DNA of 64,000 bases from Jatrophihabitans cynanchi. Its GTDB lineage: Bacteria; Actinomycetota; Actinomycetes; Mycobacteriales; Jatrophihabitantaceae. Shown one piece after another: positions 1-8,369 of the stretch; positions within the stretch are counted from its first letter, which is position 1, and every line of letters begins with the position of its first letter. The stretch covers positions 2,728,001-2,792,000 of the forward strand of contig NZ_CP097463.1 of assembly GCF_027247405.1 (NCBI RefSeq), written 5' to 3'. The translations under genes were made by a program, and so were the position numbers. The notes beneath the pieces are model-generated. The model worked only from the letters and a program-made list of their open reading frames with translations, did not search any database and was not told the origin of the DNA.

Positions 1-88
1 GGGGCGCTGCCCGTGCGTCAAGGAGCCGCGACCCTTGCCACTGGGTGGAGGATGTTGCTGATCATCGACGGTCGTCGGAGGGTACTGC

Positions 89-2062
89 GTGGCAACGCCT
101 GCGGGATTTGAAAACAAGGTCGCGTTCGTATGGAGGATCGCGGACAAGCTGCGCGGTCACCTCAAGCCGCACGAGTACGGGTCGGTGATGCTGCCGACGC
201 TTGTGTTGTTCCGGCTGGACGCGGTCCTGGAGGAGACGAAGCCGCAAGTGCTGGCGAAGGCCACCGGCCTAGACCTGATGTCTCCGGGCGCCGACAAGAT
301 CCTCCGCAAGGTGGCTGGGCAGCCGTTCTACAACACCAGCCCGCTGACGCTGAAGTCGATGCTGTCGGACGACAAGAACATCGCCGCGCAGTTGCGGCAG
401 TACATCGCGGCGTTCAGCCCGGCGGCGACCGAGGTGCTCGACGCCTATCGCTACGACGAGACCATCACCCGACTGGACAAGGCCGGCGTGCTGTACGCCG
501 TGCTCGGCGACTTCGCCGACATCGAACTGCACCCGAACTACGTCTCCAACGAGGCGATGGGCTACATCTTCGAGGAACTCCTCCGGAAGTTCTCGGAAAT
601 GAGCAACGAGACGGCCGGTGAGCACTACACGCCGCGTGAGGTCATCCGGCTCATGGTGGACCTGCTGTTCGCCGAGGACGCCGACGCACTGACCGGCCCG
701 GCGCCGGTGCGCACGCTGTACGACCCGTGCGCAGGCACCAGCGGGATGCTCTCGGTCGCGGCGAACTACCTCACCGAGCTCAACCCGAACGCGCTGCTGG
801 AGGTCTACGGGCAGGAACTGAACCCGGAGACCTGGGCCGTCGCGCGGTCGGAGTTGATGATGCGTGGTGTCGAACCCGACCGCATGGCGCTGGGCAACAG
901 CCTCACCCAGGACGGCTACCCGGGGCTTCGCGCGGACTACCAGCTCACGAACCCACCCTACGGCGTGGACTGGAAGACCTACGCCGACCCGATCAAGACC
1001 GAGGCCACCACGAAGGGGTTCGCCGGCCGCTTCGGCGCCGGCCTGCCCCGGATCAGCGACGGCTCGTTCCTGTTCCTCCAGCACATGATCAGCAAGATGA
1101 AGCCGATTGTCGGCGGCCAAGGTGGATCGCGCATCGCGATCGTGCTGTCCGGCTCGCCGCTCTTCTCCGGCGGCGCTGGGTCCGGGGAGTCGGAGATCCG
1201 GCGCTGGATCATCGAGAACGACTGGCTGGAGGGCATCGTCGGCTTGCCGGATCAGATGTTCTACAACACCGGCATCTCCACCTACGTCTGGATCGTGACC
1301 AACCGCAAGCCGGCCGAGCGGGCCGGCACCGTGACGCTTGTCGACGCCCGGGAGCTCGGCACGAAGATGCGGAAGTCGCTCGGCGACAAGCGAAAGGAGC
1401 TCAGCCCGGACGCGATCAGCGAGATCAGCCGCCTGTTCCGTGATGCGCTCGAACTGGCCGGCTCAGACCCGCGCGTGAAGGTGATGCGCAACGAGGAGTT
1501 CGGCTACGCGCGGCTCACCGTCGAGCGCCAGATGCGTCGGGTCTGGCGGATAGATGACACGACCCTCGTCGAGCTGCCTGGGGACCTTGCAGCCGTGGTC
1601 GACAAGTTGCGCGGCCAAGCTTGGACGACTGAGAAGGCGGCGCGCATCGCCGTGGGCGCGTGCGGGCTGGACACCAAGCAGATCAACACCGTCGTCAAGA
1701 CGATCACGGTCTACGACGCCGAAGCCGAACCGATCAAGGCGAAGAAGGGGCACGGCTTCGAGGCCGACCCCGACCTGCGCGAACAGGAGAACATCGCTCT
1801 TCCCTCGGGGTACCTCGACCTGGGCGAGCAGGAGCGGATCAAGGCCGTTCGGGAGGCTGCTGTGAAGCACCTCGCCGAGGAGATCCACCCGTACGTTCCC
1901 GACGCCTGGATCGACCATGACAAGACGAAGATCGGCTACGAGATTCCGTTTGTCCGCCAGTTCTACGTCTACACCCCACCGCGTCCGGTCGCGGAGATCC
2001 GGGCCGACATCGACGCCCTCGAGCTTCAGGTTCAGCGGTTGATGCAAGGACTAGCAGGATGA
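89..2062 (+). CDS. hsdM: Type I restriction-modification methyltransferase subunit HsdM
   Basis: N6-adenine DNA methyltransferase subunit of a type I R-M complex; with HsdS it methylates the recognition site, and with HsdR it forms the restriction enzyme. The 657-residue product has an HsdM N-terminal helical domain (about residues 10-150), then a Rossmann methyltransferase with SAM-binding motif DPCAGTSG at 212-219 and catalytic NPPY at 288-291. A C-terminal extension of about 150 residues makes it longer than many HsdM proteins. The GTG start is preceded by GGAGGG at 78-83. The stop overlaps the hsdS start as ATGA, so the subunits are translationally coupled. Family assignment is secure; the target sequence cannot be read. 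Confidence 0.96.
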   Translation: MATPAGFENKVAFVWRIADKLRGHLKPHEYGSVMLPTLVLFRLDAVLEETKPQVLAKATGLDLMSPGADKILRKVAGQPFYNTSPLTLKSMLSDDKNIAAQLRQYIAAFSPAATEVLDAYRYDETITRLDKAGVLYAVLGDFADIELHPNYVSNEAMGYIFEELLRKFSEMSNETAGEHYTPREVIRLMVDLLFAEDADALTGPAPVRTLYDPCAGTSGMLSVAANYLTELNPNALLEVYGQELNPETWAVARSELMMRGVEPDRMALGNSLTQDGYPGLRADYQLTNPPYGVDWKTYADPIKTEATTKGFAGRFGAGLPRISDGSFLFLQHMISKMKPIVGGQGGSRIAIVLSGSPLFSGGAGSGESEIRRWIIENDWLEGIVGLPDQMFYNTGISTYVWIVTNRKPAERAGTVTLVDARELGTKMRKSLGDKRKELSPDAISEISRLFRDALELAGSDPRVKVMRNEEFGYARLTVERQMRRVWRIDDTTLVELPGDLAAVVDKLRGQAWTTEKAARIAVGACGLDTKQINTVVKTITVYDAEAEPIKAKKGHGFEADPDLREQENIALPSGYLDLGEQERIKAVREAAVKHLAEEIHPYVPDAWIDHDKTKIGYEIPFVRQFYVYTPPRPVAEIRADIDALELQVQRLMQGLAG

Positions 2063-3306
2063 GTAGTAGACCGGGTTGGCAAGGTATCCCGGCCTCGATC
2101 CCGCAGGTTCCATTCCGGCGTGTCATGACGCGGCTCGACCGGCCGGTACCGGCTGACGCAGAGATCGTCACGGCATACACCGACGGCCAAGTCACTCTCC
2201 GACGTAACCGGGCGAAGATCGGTTACCACGAGGCGACGGATCTCTCTGGGTACCAAGGTGTCGAGGTTGGCGATTTCGTCGTCCACGGTTTGGACATCCT
2301 GCGTGGGTCGGTCGGAGTTTCCGAGTCCCGTGGTGCTATGTCGAGCGTCTGCACAGTCTGTCGGCCGTCACCAGATGTCGATGGTCGATACGTCGCGTAT
2401 GCGATTCGAATGCAGGCAGCCAGCGGCTATACCCGGGCCCTCGCCCGAGGGATCCGCGAAGGCGGCGCTGACTTCAGGCGCTGGGACACCATGGCGGAGC
2501 TCCCGGTGCCTGTGCCACCTGTCGCTGATCAGCGCAGGATCGCGGATTTCCTCGACGACCAGCTCTCTCGCATCGACAAGATTATCGCCGCTCGACGGCA
2601 ACAACTCGATCAACTTGGCGAGTACCTCCAGGCCGCTATAGATGCCGCCTTTCTTCCAGGCCCTGGTGGTGGGGCGCCCGCAGGCCGATTCGTGCGAGTG
2701 CTGTCGGGGTGGGCCTTTCCGAGCGGTAGTTACTCGGCGGATCCCACCGACATCCGCCTGCTGCGAGGCACAAATGTCGGGGTCGGCCTCGTCCGCTGGG
2801 ACGACGTCGTCTACTGGCCAACCGATCGGATGACTGGACTCGCGCCGTTCAGGCTTGCCGACGGTGACATCGTGCTTGGCATGGACAGGCCTTGGATCGG
2901 CGACGGACTGCGTATAGCCCGGTTGACCGCCGAAGACCTACCGTGCCTGCTCTTGCAGCGCGTTGCCAAGCTCACGCCCTCATCGGCAATACGTCCGGCC
3001 TTCGTGTTTTGGGCCTACCGCGCGACTGCCTTTCGCCAGCAGGTGGAGTCCGAGTTGACAGGTCTCGCCGTACCGCATCTCAGCGCAGAGCAGATCTTGT
3101 CGTATCGGCTGCCCATCGCAGACATCGCCGAGCAGGATCGCCTCGTCCGGGGAGTCGAGGAGAAGGCTGGGTGGCAGCGATCGCTGAAGAGCTCGATCGA
3201 ATCCGCGATTCGTCTCGCGGAGGAGTTCAGGCGCTCCTTGATCACGGCGGCGGTAACCGGCGAGTTCGACATCTCGTCAGCGGATGGATCGCGGGTGCCG
3301 GCATGA
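2059..3306 (+). CDS. hsdS: Type I restriction-modification specificity subunit HsdS
   Basis: DNA recognition subunit, 415 residues, with the usual two-half layout: target recognition domain 1 (about 15-150), a central helical spacer (about 153-193, containing ADQRRIADFLDDQLSRID), target recognition domain 2 (about 200-350), and a second spacer helix near the C-terminus (about 355-405, AEQDRLVRGVEEKAG). This predicts a bipartite site with two half-sites. It overlaps hsdM and hsdR by 4 bases each (ATGA), fixing both boundaries. The recognition domains are too variable to predict the sequence. No inverted repeats or second partial hsdS that would indicate phase variation were seen nearby. Confidence 0.95.
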   Translation: MSSRPGWQGIPASIPQVPFRRVMTRLDRPVPADAEIVTAYTDGQVTLRRNRAKIGYHEATDLSGYQGVEVGDFVVHGLDILRGSVGVSESRGAMSSVCTVCRPSPDVDGRYVAYAIRMQAASGYTRALARGIREGGADFRRWDTMAELPVPVPPVADQRRIADFLDDQLSRIDKIIAARRQQLDQLGEYLQAAIDAAFLPGPGGGAPAGRFVRVLSGWAFPSGSYSADPTDIRLLRGTNVGVGLVRWDDVVYWPTDRMTGLAPFRLADGDIVLGMDRPWIGDGLRIARLTAEDLPCLLLQRVAKLTPSSAIRPAFVFWAYRATAFRQQVESELTGLAVPHLSAEQILSYRLPIADIAEQDRLVRGVEEKAGWQRSLKSSIESAIRLAEEFRRSLITAAVTGEFDISSADGSRVPA

Positions 3307-6300
3307 GCAACGTGAGGTCGGAGTCCGCGTTCGAGGCCTCGATCGAGGCGCATCTCCTCGCCAACGGTTGGGACGAGGGCACGGCGGGATACGACGTAGC
3401 GCTGGGCTTGATGCCGATCGAGCTGGCAGCATTCGTCGCAGCGTCGCAGCCGGAGGAGTGGGAGCAGCTGTCCCTGCGCTTGGGCGGCCCGGCAGCCGCG
3501 ACGGCGAAGGTGGCGCAGTACGTCGCCAAGCAGCTCACCGACCGTGGCACCGTCGATGTGCTCCGGCGCGAGACCAAGATGAACGGCGTCGCGTTTCGGG
3601 TGGCGTTCTTCGCGCCGGCGAACGGGCTGACGGCGTCGTTGTGGGAGCGGTACCGCGCGAACCGGCTGACGGTGGTGCGGCAGTTGCATCACAGCGAGTC
3701 GAAGCCGGGCGACTCGCTCGACATGACCCTGTTCGTGAACGGCATCCCGACGGCGACGGCGGAGTTGAAGAACCCGCTCACGCAGCAGACGGTCGCGCAC
3801 GCGATGAAGCAGTACCAGCAGGACCGTAACCCGAACGATCTGATCTTCCGGCACCGGGCGGTGGTGCACTTCGCGGTCGACCCGAATCAGGTGTACATGA
3901 CAACGCGGCTGGCCGGGGACAAGACCCGGTTCCTGCCGTTCAACCAGGGCAGCGGCGGCTCCGGGCAGAAGGGCGGAGCCGGCAACCCAGTGAACCCGGC
4001 CGGCTACGAGACCGCGTACTTATGGGAGCGGGTCTGGCACCCCGACGCCTGGCTCGGTCTACTGGGCGAGTTCGTGCACGTCGAGGACGTCTTCGACGAC
4101 GACGGCAAGAAGACCGGCGAGACCCGCACGCTGTTCCCGCGCTTCCATCAGTGGGATGCGGTGCAGAAGCTGCTGGCCGCGACCCGGGCGGCCGGTCCGG
4201 GAGTGAACCGGCTGGTGCAGCACTCGGCCGGGTCCGGGAAGTCGAACACCATCGCCTGGACCGCACACCACCTGTCGCGGCTGCACACCCCGTCGTTCCA
4301 CGGCGAGCTCACCGACGAGGTGAAGGCGGCCGCGCTCGGCGTTGACCAGCCGATCTTCAACAAGGTCATCGTCATCACCGACCGCGTGGTGCTCGACCGG
4401 CAACTGCAGGCCACCGTGGCCGGGTTCGAGCACACACCAGGCACGATCGTGAAGATCGACGAGGACTCCCAGCAGCTGCGCGCGGCGCTGGCCGGACACA
4501 CCGCCCGCATCATCATCACCACCCTGCAGAAGTTCCCCGTCGTGGCCGAGATGGCTGCCCAGGACGTCGACGGGAACGTCGCCGGCCAGCGGTTCGCGGT
4601 CATCGTCGACGAAGCGCACTCCTCCACCTCGGGCGACGCGATGAAGGACCTGAAGAAGGTCCTCTCGACCGGCGGCGGGGACTCGGTCCTGCTGACCGAG
4701 GAGGAGGCGGCCAACCCGCTGAGCGTCGCGGAGACGGCGGAGGCGAAGGCCGAGGCGGAGACGCCGGACGCCACCGATGTGCTGGCGGCGTCGATGACCG
4801 CGCGCGGCGCGCAGAAGAATCTGGCCTTCTTCGCCTTCACCGCGACGCCGAAGCCCAAGACCCTGGAGCTGTTCGGCGACCTTGCAACGGGGTCGGACGG
4901 CGAGCCGGTGCGGGTGCCGTTCCACCTGTACTCGATGCGGCAGGCGATCGAGGAGGAGTTCATCCTCGACGTGCTGGCCAACTACACCACCTACGACACG
5001 TACTACCGGCTGGCGAACACCGAACCGACCGAGGACCCGGACGTGCCGGTGAGCAAGGCTTCGGCGGCGCTGGCCCGGTTCGTGTCGCTGCACCCGACGA
5101 ACCTGGCGCAGAAGGCGGAGATCATCGTCGAGCACTTCCGGCAGAAGACCGCCGGCAAGATCGGCGGCCGCGCCAAGGCGATGGTGGTCACCCGGTCCCG
5201 GCTGCACGCCGTCCGGTACAAGCAGGCCATCGACGCCTACATCACGAAGAAGCGCTACGACACCGGCCCGAACAAGATCGCCACCCTGGTCGCGTTCTCC
5301 GGCACCGTCACCGACCCGGCCCAGCCGACGGTGGCCTGGACCGAGCCCGGGATGAACGGCTTCGGCGAGGCGCAGCTGCCGAAGCGGTTCGCCAGCGACG
5401 ACTACCAGGTGCTGGTGGTGGCCGAGAAGTACCAGACCGGGTTCGACCAGCCGCTGCTGCACACGATGTACGTGGACAAGAAGCTTGCCGGGGTCAAGGC
5501 GGTGCAGACGCTGTCCCGCTTGAACCGCACCCACCCCGGGAAGGCCGACACGTTCGTGCTGGACTTCGCCAACAGCGCCGAGGAGATCCAGGACGCGTTC
5601 GCGCCGTTCTTCGAGCAGTCCAGCGCGGCGCCTACCGACCCGAACGTGCTGTACGGGTTGGAGCTCACCATCAAGGCGGCGCAGGTCATCCACCCGGACG
5701 AACAAGCAGCGGCCGTGGCGGCGCTGCTGTCCGGGTCCACGGCGAGGCAGAAGGACGTCTACGCCAACCTCAACCCGGCCGCGAACCGGTTTGTCGCCCT
5801 ACCAGAGGACGAGCAGCGGGACAGCTTCCGGCAGGCGCTGAAGTCGTACGTGCGGGCGTACTCGTTCCTGGCCCAGGTCATGCCCTGGACCGACCGCGAC
5901 CTCGAGTCGCTGTACCTCTACGGGCGAGCGCTGCTTCCTCTGCTGCCCACGGCCCCGGACGAGCCGCTCCCGCAGATCAGCGACAGCGTTCTACTCACCC
6001 ATCTGCGGACCGAGGCGCAGGCGCAGGAGGAGAACATCGCGCTCACCACCGGCACCGACGAGCCCGGGGTCGCGTTGCCCGGCGGCGGCATCGGGAAGAA
6101 GTACGAGTCGCCGGTGGAGAAGCTGTCGCAGCTGATCGCGACGCTCAACGACAAGTTCGGAATGAACCTCACCGACGCCGACAAGGTGTGGTTCGAGCAG
6201 CAGAAGCAGGCCGTCAAGGAGAACGAGCACGCCCGCGTCGTCGCGCTGAACAACGACCGCGACCAGTACCGGGTCGTGCTGGAGAAGATCGCCGAAGACG

Positions 6301-6434
6301 CCATCATCGAGCGGCACGAGTCCAACGGGCAGCTGTTCAACGCCTTCTTCGACAAACCCGGCTTCCGGGAGAAGCTGCTGGAGTATCTCGCCGAGTCCTA
6401 CGACGAGATCCGCGAAGAGGGCGAGGCGTCCTGA
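3303..6434 (+). CDS. hsdR: Type I restriction endonuclease / translocase subunit HsdR
   Basis: Motor and nuclease subunit, 1043 residues. The N-terminal nuclease shows D140 and E154-x-K156 (AELKN), the PD-(D/E)xK core. A superfamily 2 helicase follows: Walker A QHSAGSGKS with lysine 313, DEAH at 436-439, FTATPK, and a motif VI-like AVQTLSRLNR. The C-terminal part is the helical subunit-binding region. The open frame extends upstream to 2892 inside hsdS, but the ATG at 3303 overlapping the hsdS stop is the expected start, and the upstream translation has no HsdR character. All catalytic motifs are intact, so restriction is probably functional. Confidence 0.96.
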   Translation: MSNVRSESAFEASIEAHLLANGWDEGTAGYDVALGLMPIELAAFVAASQPEEWEQLSLRLGGPAAATAKVAQYVAKQLTDRGTVDVLRRETKMNGVAFRVAFFAPANGLTASLWERYRANRLTVVRQLHHSESKPGDSLDMTLFVNGIPTATAELKNPLTQQTVAHAMKQYQQDRNPNDLIFRHRAVVHFAVDPNQVYMTTRLAGDKTRFLPFNQGSGGSGQKGGAGNPVNPAGYETAYLWERVWHPDAWLGLLGEFVHVEDVFDDDGKKTGETRTLFPRFHQWDAVQKLLAATRAAGPGVNRLVQHSAGSGKSNTIAWTAHHLSRLHTPSFHGELTDEVKAAALGVDQPIFNKVIVITDRVVLDRQLQATVAGFEHTPGTIVKIDEDSQQLRAALAGHTARIIITTLQKFPVVAEMAAQDVDGNVAGQRFAVIVDEAHSSTSGDAMKDLKKVLSTGGGDSVLLTEEEAANPLSVAETAEAKAEAETPDATDVLAASMTARGAQKNLAFFAFTATPKPKTLELFGDLATGSDGEPVRVPFHLYSMRQAIEEEFILDVLANYTTYDTYYRLANTEPTEDPDVPVSKASAALARFVSLHPTNLAQKAEIIVEHFRQKTAGKIGGRAKAMVVTRSRLHAVRYKQAIDAYITKKRYDTGPNKIATLVAFSGTVTDPAQPTVAWTEPGMNGFGEAQLPKRFASDDYQVLVVAEKYQTGFDQPLLHTMYVDKKLAGVKAVQTLSRLNRTHPGKADTFVLDFANSAEEIQDAFAPFFEQSSAAPTDPNVLYGLELTIKAAQVIHPDEQAAAVAALLSGSTARQKDVYANLNPAANRFVALPEDEQRDSFRQALKSYVRAYSFLAQVMPWTDRDLESLYLYGRALLPLLPTAPDEPLPQISDSVLLTHLRTEAQAQEENIALTTGTDEPGVALPGGGIGKKYESPVEKLSQLIATLNDKFGMNLTDADKVWFEQQKQAVKENEHARVVALNNDRDQYRVVLEKIAEDAIIERHESNGQLFNAFFDKPGFREKLLEYLAESYDEIREEGEAS

Positions 6435-6435
6435 C

Positions 6436-6825
6436 ATGGCCGCGCCTGCCCACACTCGCTGCAAGCACGAGCTGCTACCGGGCCAGTGCGCCGACTGCGC
6501 GCGACCACCGGCCAGGCAGAAAGCGGTAACGCCCTTGACCGGTTCGGCCGCCGCAGCGCAGGTTGAGCGGCTGGTCAAGGCGCTACTCGCCCAGCAGGGC
6601 GGCATCGGCAAGAGCAAGGCGGTGCGCAAGGACCTCGCGAAGCGGGTGCTCGACGCCGAGGCGGCCCTGAGCAAGACGGACCGGCGACGCGCGAGGCGGA
6701 TCGCGATCGAGCGTCAGCCGGCGTTTCGTCCCACCAGGGCGCAGCTGGCGCACGAGGACAGGGTGGCTGGCATCTACCAGCCGTGGGCGTCGCCGCAGAA
6801 CGTCGGCCGCGGCAAGCGCAGCTGA
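6436..6825 (+). CDS. Small Cys-containing protein encoded after hsdR, function unknown
   Basis: A 129-residue basic protein starting one base after the hsdR stop, so almost certainly in the same operon. Residues 9-21 contain C9, H11, C18 and C21, a possible small zinc knuckle, followed by a helical, Lys/Arg-rich region (about 40-85) with a KSKAVRKDLAKRV stretch that could bind nucleic acid. I do not recognise the family. Position and charge suggest an accessory of the restriction operon, but that is inference. Confidence 0.75.
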   Translation: MAAPAHTRCKHELLPGQCADCARPPARQKAVTPLTGSAAAAQVERLVKALLAQQGGIGKSKAVRKDLAKRVLDAEAALSKTDRRRARRIAIERQPAFRPTRAQLAHEDRVAGIYQPWASPQNVGRGKRS

Positions 6826-6855
6826 CCAAATCGCCGAGAGGGGCAGGACGACACG

Positions 6856-7374
6856 ATGGGCAGACTCGACGACGACTGGCTCGCATCGGCTAGCGCCAGT
6901 GACCTGCTTGCCGGATACGCAGCCATCCTGCGAACGTTGCGCGAGCGGGGCGTCGTGCGCTCGGCCAACGCCCCAGTCGGGGACTACGCGGAGCTGCTGG
7001 TGGCTCAAGCGCTGAACGGCGAGCTGGTGGAGAATTTCTCGGTGAAGTCCTACGACCTGGACTGCCCCGAATACCAGCGCGTGCAGGTGAAGGCGCGCCT
7101 GGTCTCGTCGCCCCGGAGATCCGGGCAGCTCCAGACCTCGCCATTCCGCTCCTGGGACTTCGACCACGCTGCCCTGGTGTTGGTCGACGCCGACACCTAC
7201 ATGGTGGAACAGGCGGTCCTGCTGCCAGTCGAGGCGGTGCAGGCCGTCGCGTCGCACCGCTCGCACGTCAACGGCGCGGTGGTGCAGATGAACGCCGCGA
7301 CCATGCAGCACCCGCAGGCGGTGGACATCACCGACCGGATGCGTGCGGCTGCTGCAACGTCCCCCACTTCGTGA
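6856..7374 (+). CDS. PD-(D/E)xK nuclease-like (DUF6998-like) protein
   Basis: A 172-residue protein 30 bases after the preceding gene, likely the last gene of the restriction operon. The region GDYAELLVAQALNGEL (42-57), followed by D67 and the strand QVKAR (77-81), matches the E...D...(Q/E)xK arrangement of restriction-endonuclease-like folds, with E46, D67, Q77 and K79 as candidate active-site residues. This resembles the DUF6998-type family often found near restriction or defence genes. Whether it cleaves DNA, RNA or nothing is unknown. It could be an extra nuclease of the type I system or a separate small defence gene carried beside it. Confidence 0.75.
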   Translation: MGRLDDDWLASASASDLLAGYAAILRTLRERGVVRSANAPVGDYAELLVAQALNGELVENFSVKSYDLDCPEYQRVQVKARLVSSPRRSGQLQTSPFRSWDFDHAALVLVDADTYMVEQAVLLPVEAVQAVASHRSHVNGAVVQMNAATMQHPQAVDITDRMRAAAATSPTS

Positions 7375-7404
7375 GATGGGCCGTCCGCGGCCCTTCTTGC
7401 GGCG

Positions 7405-7995
7405 CTACAGCCAGTGGAACAGCTCGGGGACGATGACGCCGTCCCAGAGGAAGTCCACGAGTGGCCGGGCGCGTGCGATGGCGTCCTCGGCGCTGCGCGG
7501 CTCGGCGTGGCCCTGTTCTGGTTCGGGCCCGCTGATCCACCACGCGGCGAGCGCGGCGGCGGTCGGCAGCCACTGGGTGGGGTCGGGTAGTTCCCGGCGG
7601 TGACCGTCGAGGCGTGCCCTGGCCGCCTCGTGCAGGTCGTCGATCTGGTCCGACCGCATGCCCGGACAGGCCGAGCCGATGGCGGCGAGCATCTCCTCGG
7701 TGGTGGGGTCGAGGTCGGGGGCCATGGCCATGCCGGCCGCGATGTGGACGATCAGGGCGTCGAGCAGCGGGCCGTGCCAGGTGGTGTCGTCGCGGCGCTG
7801 GAAGGCGGCGAGCAGGCAAAGCCGGTGGTGGGGGAGCCAGAAGGGCGGGTCCGCGATGAGCTGGCGGAGCACGTTCTCCGCGGCGGTCAGTTCCCAGCCT
7901 GCGGCGACCGTGTCGCGCAGCCGCCGCACGGTGAAGTCGTCGGTGAGCGTGTCGTCGGGGCCGTCGTTGATGAGGGGAGTGAGCGGGTGGTCCAT
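7405..7995 (-). CDS. Hypothetical protein, mostly helical
   Basis: A 196-residue acidic protein with no motif I recognise. ATG at 7995 is preceded by an AAGGA ribosome binding site, and codon use looks coding throughout. It is convergent with the restriction operon (30 bases between stops) and lies downstream, in the same direction, of the recombinase-like gene at 8370-9548. A boxA-like leader (8268-8291) precedes it by about 270 bases. Its link to the recombinase/transposase block is inferred only from position. Confidence 0.65.
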   Translation of the reverse strand: MDHPLTPLINDGPDDTLTDDFTVRRLRDTVAAGWELTAAENVLRQLIADPPFWLPHHRLCLLAAFQRRDDTTWHGPLLDALIVHIAAGMAMAPDLDPTTEEMLAAIGSACPGMRSDQIDDLHEAARARLDGHRRELPDPTQWLPTAAALAAWWISGPEPEQGHAEPRSAEDAIARARPLVDFLWDGVIVPELFHWL

Positions 7996-8369
7996 GGGTG
8001 TCCTTGGATAGGCGAAGTTGGAGGGCAGCGGGGCGTCCGGGCCGCGGACGCGGTCGATGCTGAGTGGCAGCGCTGGCTGCCGGGCGGGCGCGTGGAGGGT
8101 TGATCACCTCCTGGTCCACGCGGGGTCGGTGCCCGAGAGCCTTGGTCGACGGGTGGTAGGCGCGGGTGCGTGGTGGTCACCTCCTCGGTGCACCCGCGGT
8201 CAGAGTGGGATGGGGACGTCGGGCGTGGAGCCTCCTTTCCGGTCGTGGTTGTTAGGGCCGCGTCGTCGGTTTCGCTGTGGAGTTCTCAAGGAGCCGGTGA
8301 CGCGTGAGCGTCGAGTCCGAAGGTCCGCGGCCGTCCAGGCGGCGCAATCGCCACCGCGGCCGGACGCGG
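7996..8369. other. Long untranslated leader region between 7995 and 8370
   Basis: This 374-base stretch has no convincing gene. On the minus strand it holds a boxA-like sequence (8275-8291), GGAAAGGAGG (8229-8238), GAGGAGGTGACC near 8180-8191, and AGGAGGTGATCA (8101-8112), the last matching the anti-Shine-Dalgarno end of 16S rRNA over 12 bases. No Shine-Dalgarno copy here opens a recognisable protein. It looks like a leader for the gene at 7405-7995. Confidence 0.5.
8268..8291 (-). promoter_or_regulatory. boxA-like antitermination leader element (left copy)
   Basis: The minus strand reads CCTTGAGAACTCCACAG followed by CGAAACC. The core is close to TTGAGAACTCAACAG, the boxA region known from actinobacterial rRNA leaders and spacers. 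The same 17 bases occur at 17226-17242 in the opposite orientation, about 8.9 kb away. Both copies point outward and both are followed 36-44 bases later by AAAGGAGG. It could be a NusB/NusE antitermination site or a shared end repeat of the block. Confidence 0.5.

Noticed and set aside
1-88. Promoter or gene end before hsdM
   Set aside because: Only 88 bases are available; apart from the ribosome binding site near 78-83 nothing could be supported.
2892-3302. Upstream extension of the hsdR frame
   Set aside because: It lies inside hsdS in another frame and does not look like HsdR; the ATG at 3303 overlaps the hsdS stop as in coupled operons.
4059-5705. Long minus-strand open frame opposite hsdR
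   Set aside because: Arg/Leu/Val-rich translation without motifs; a by-product of high GC codon bias in hsdR.
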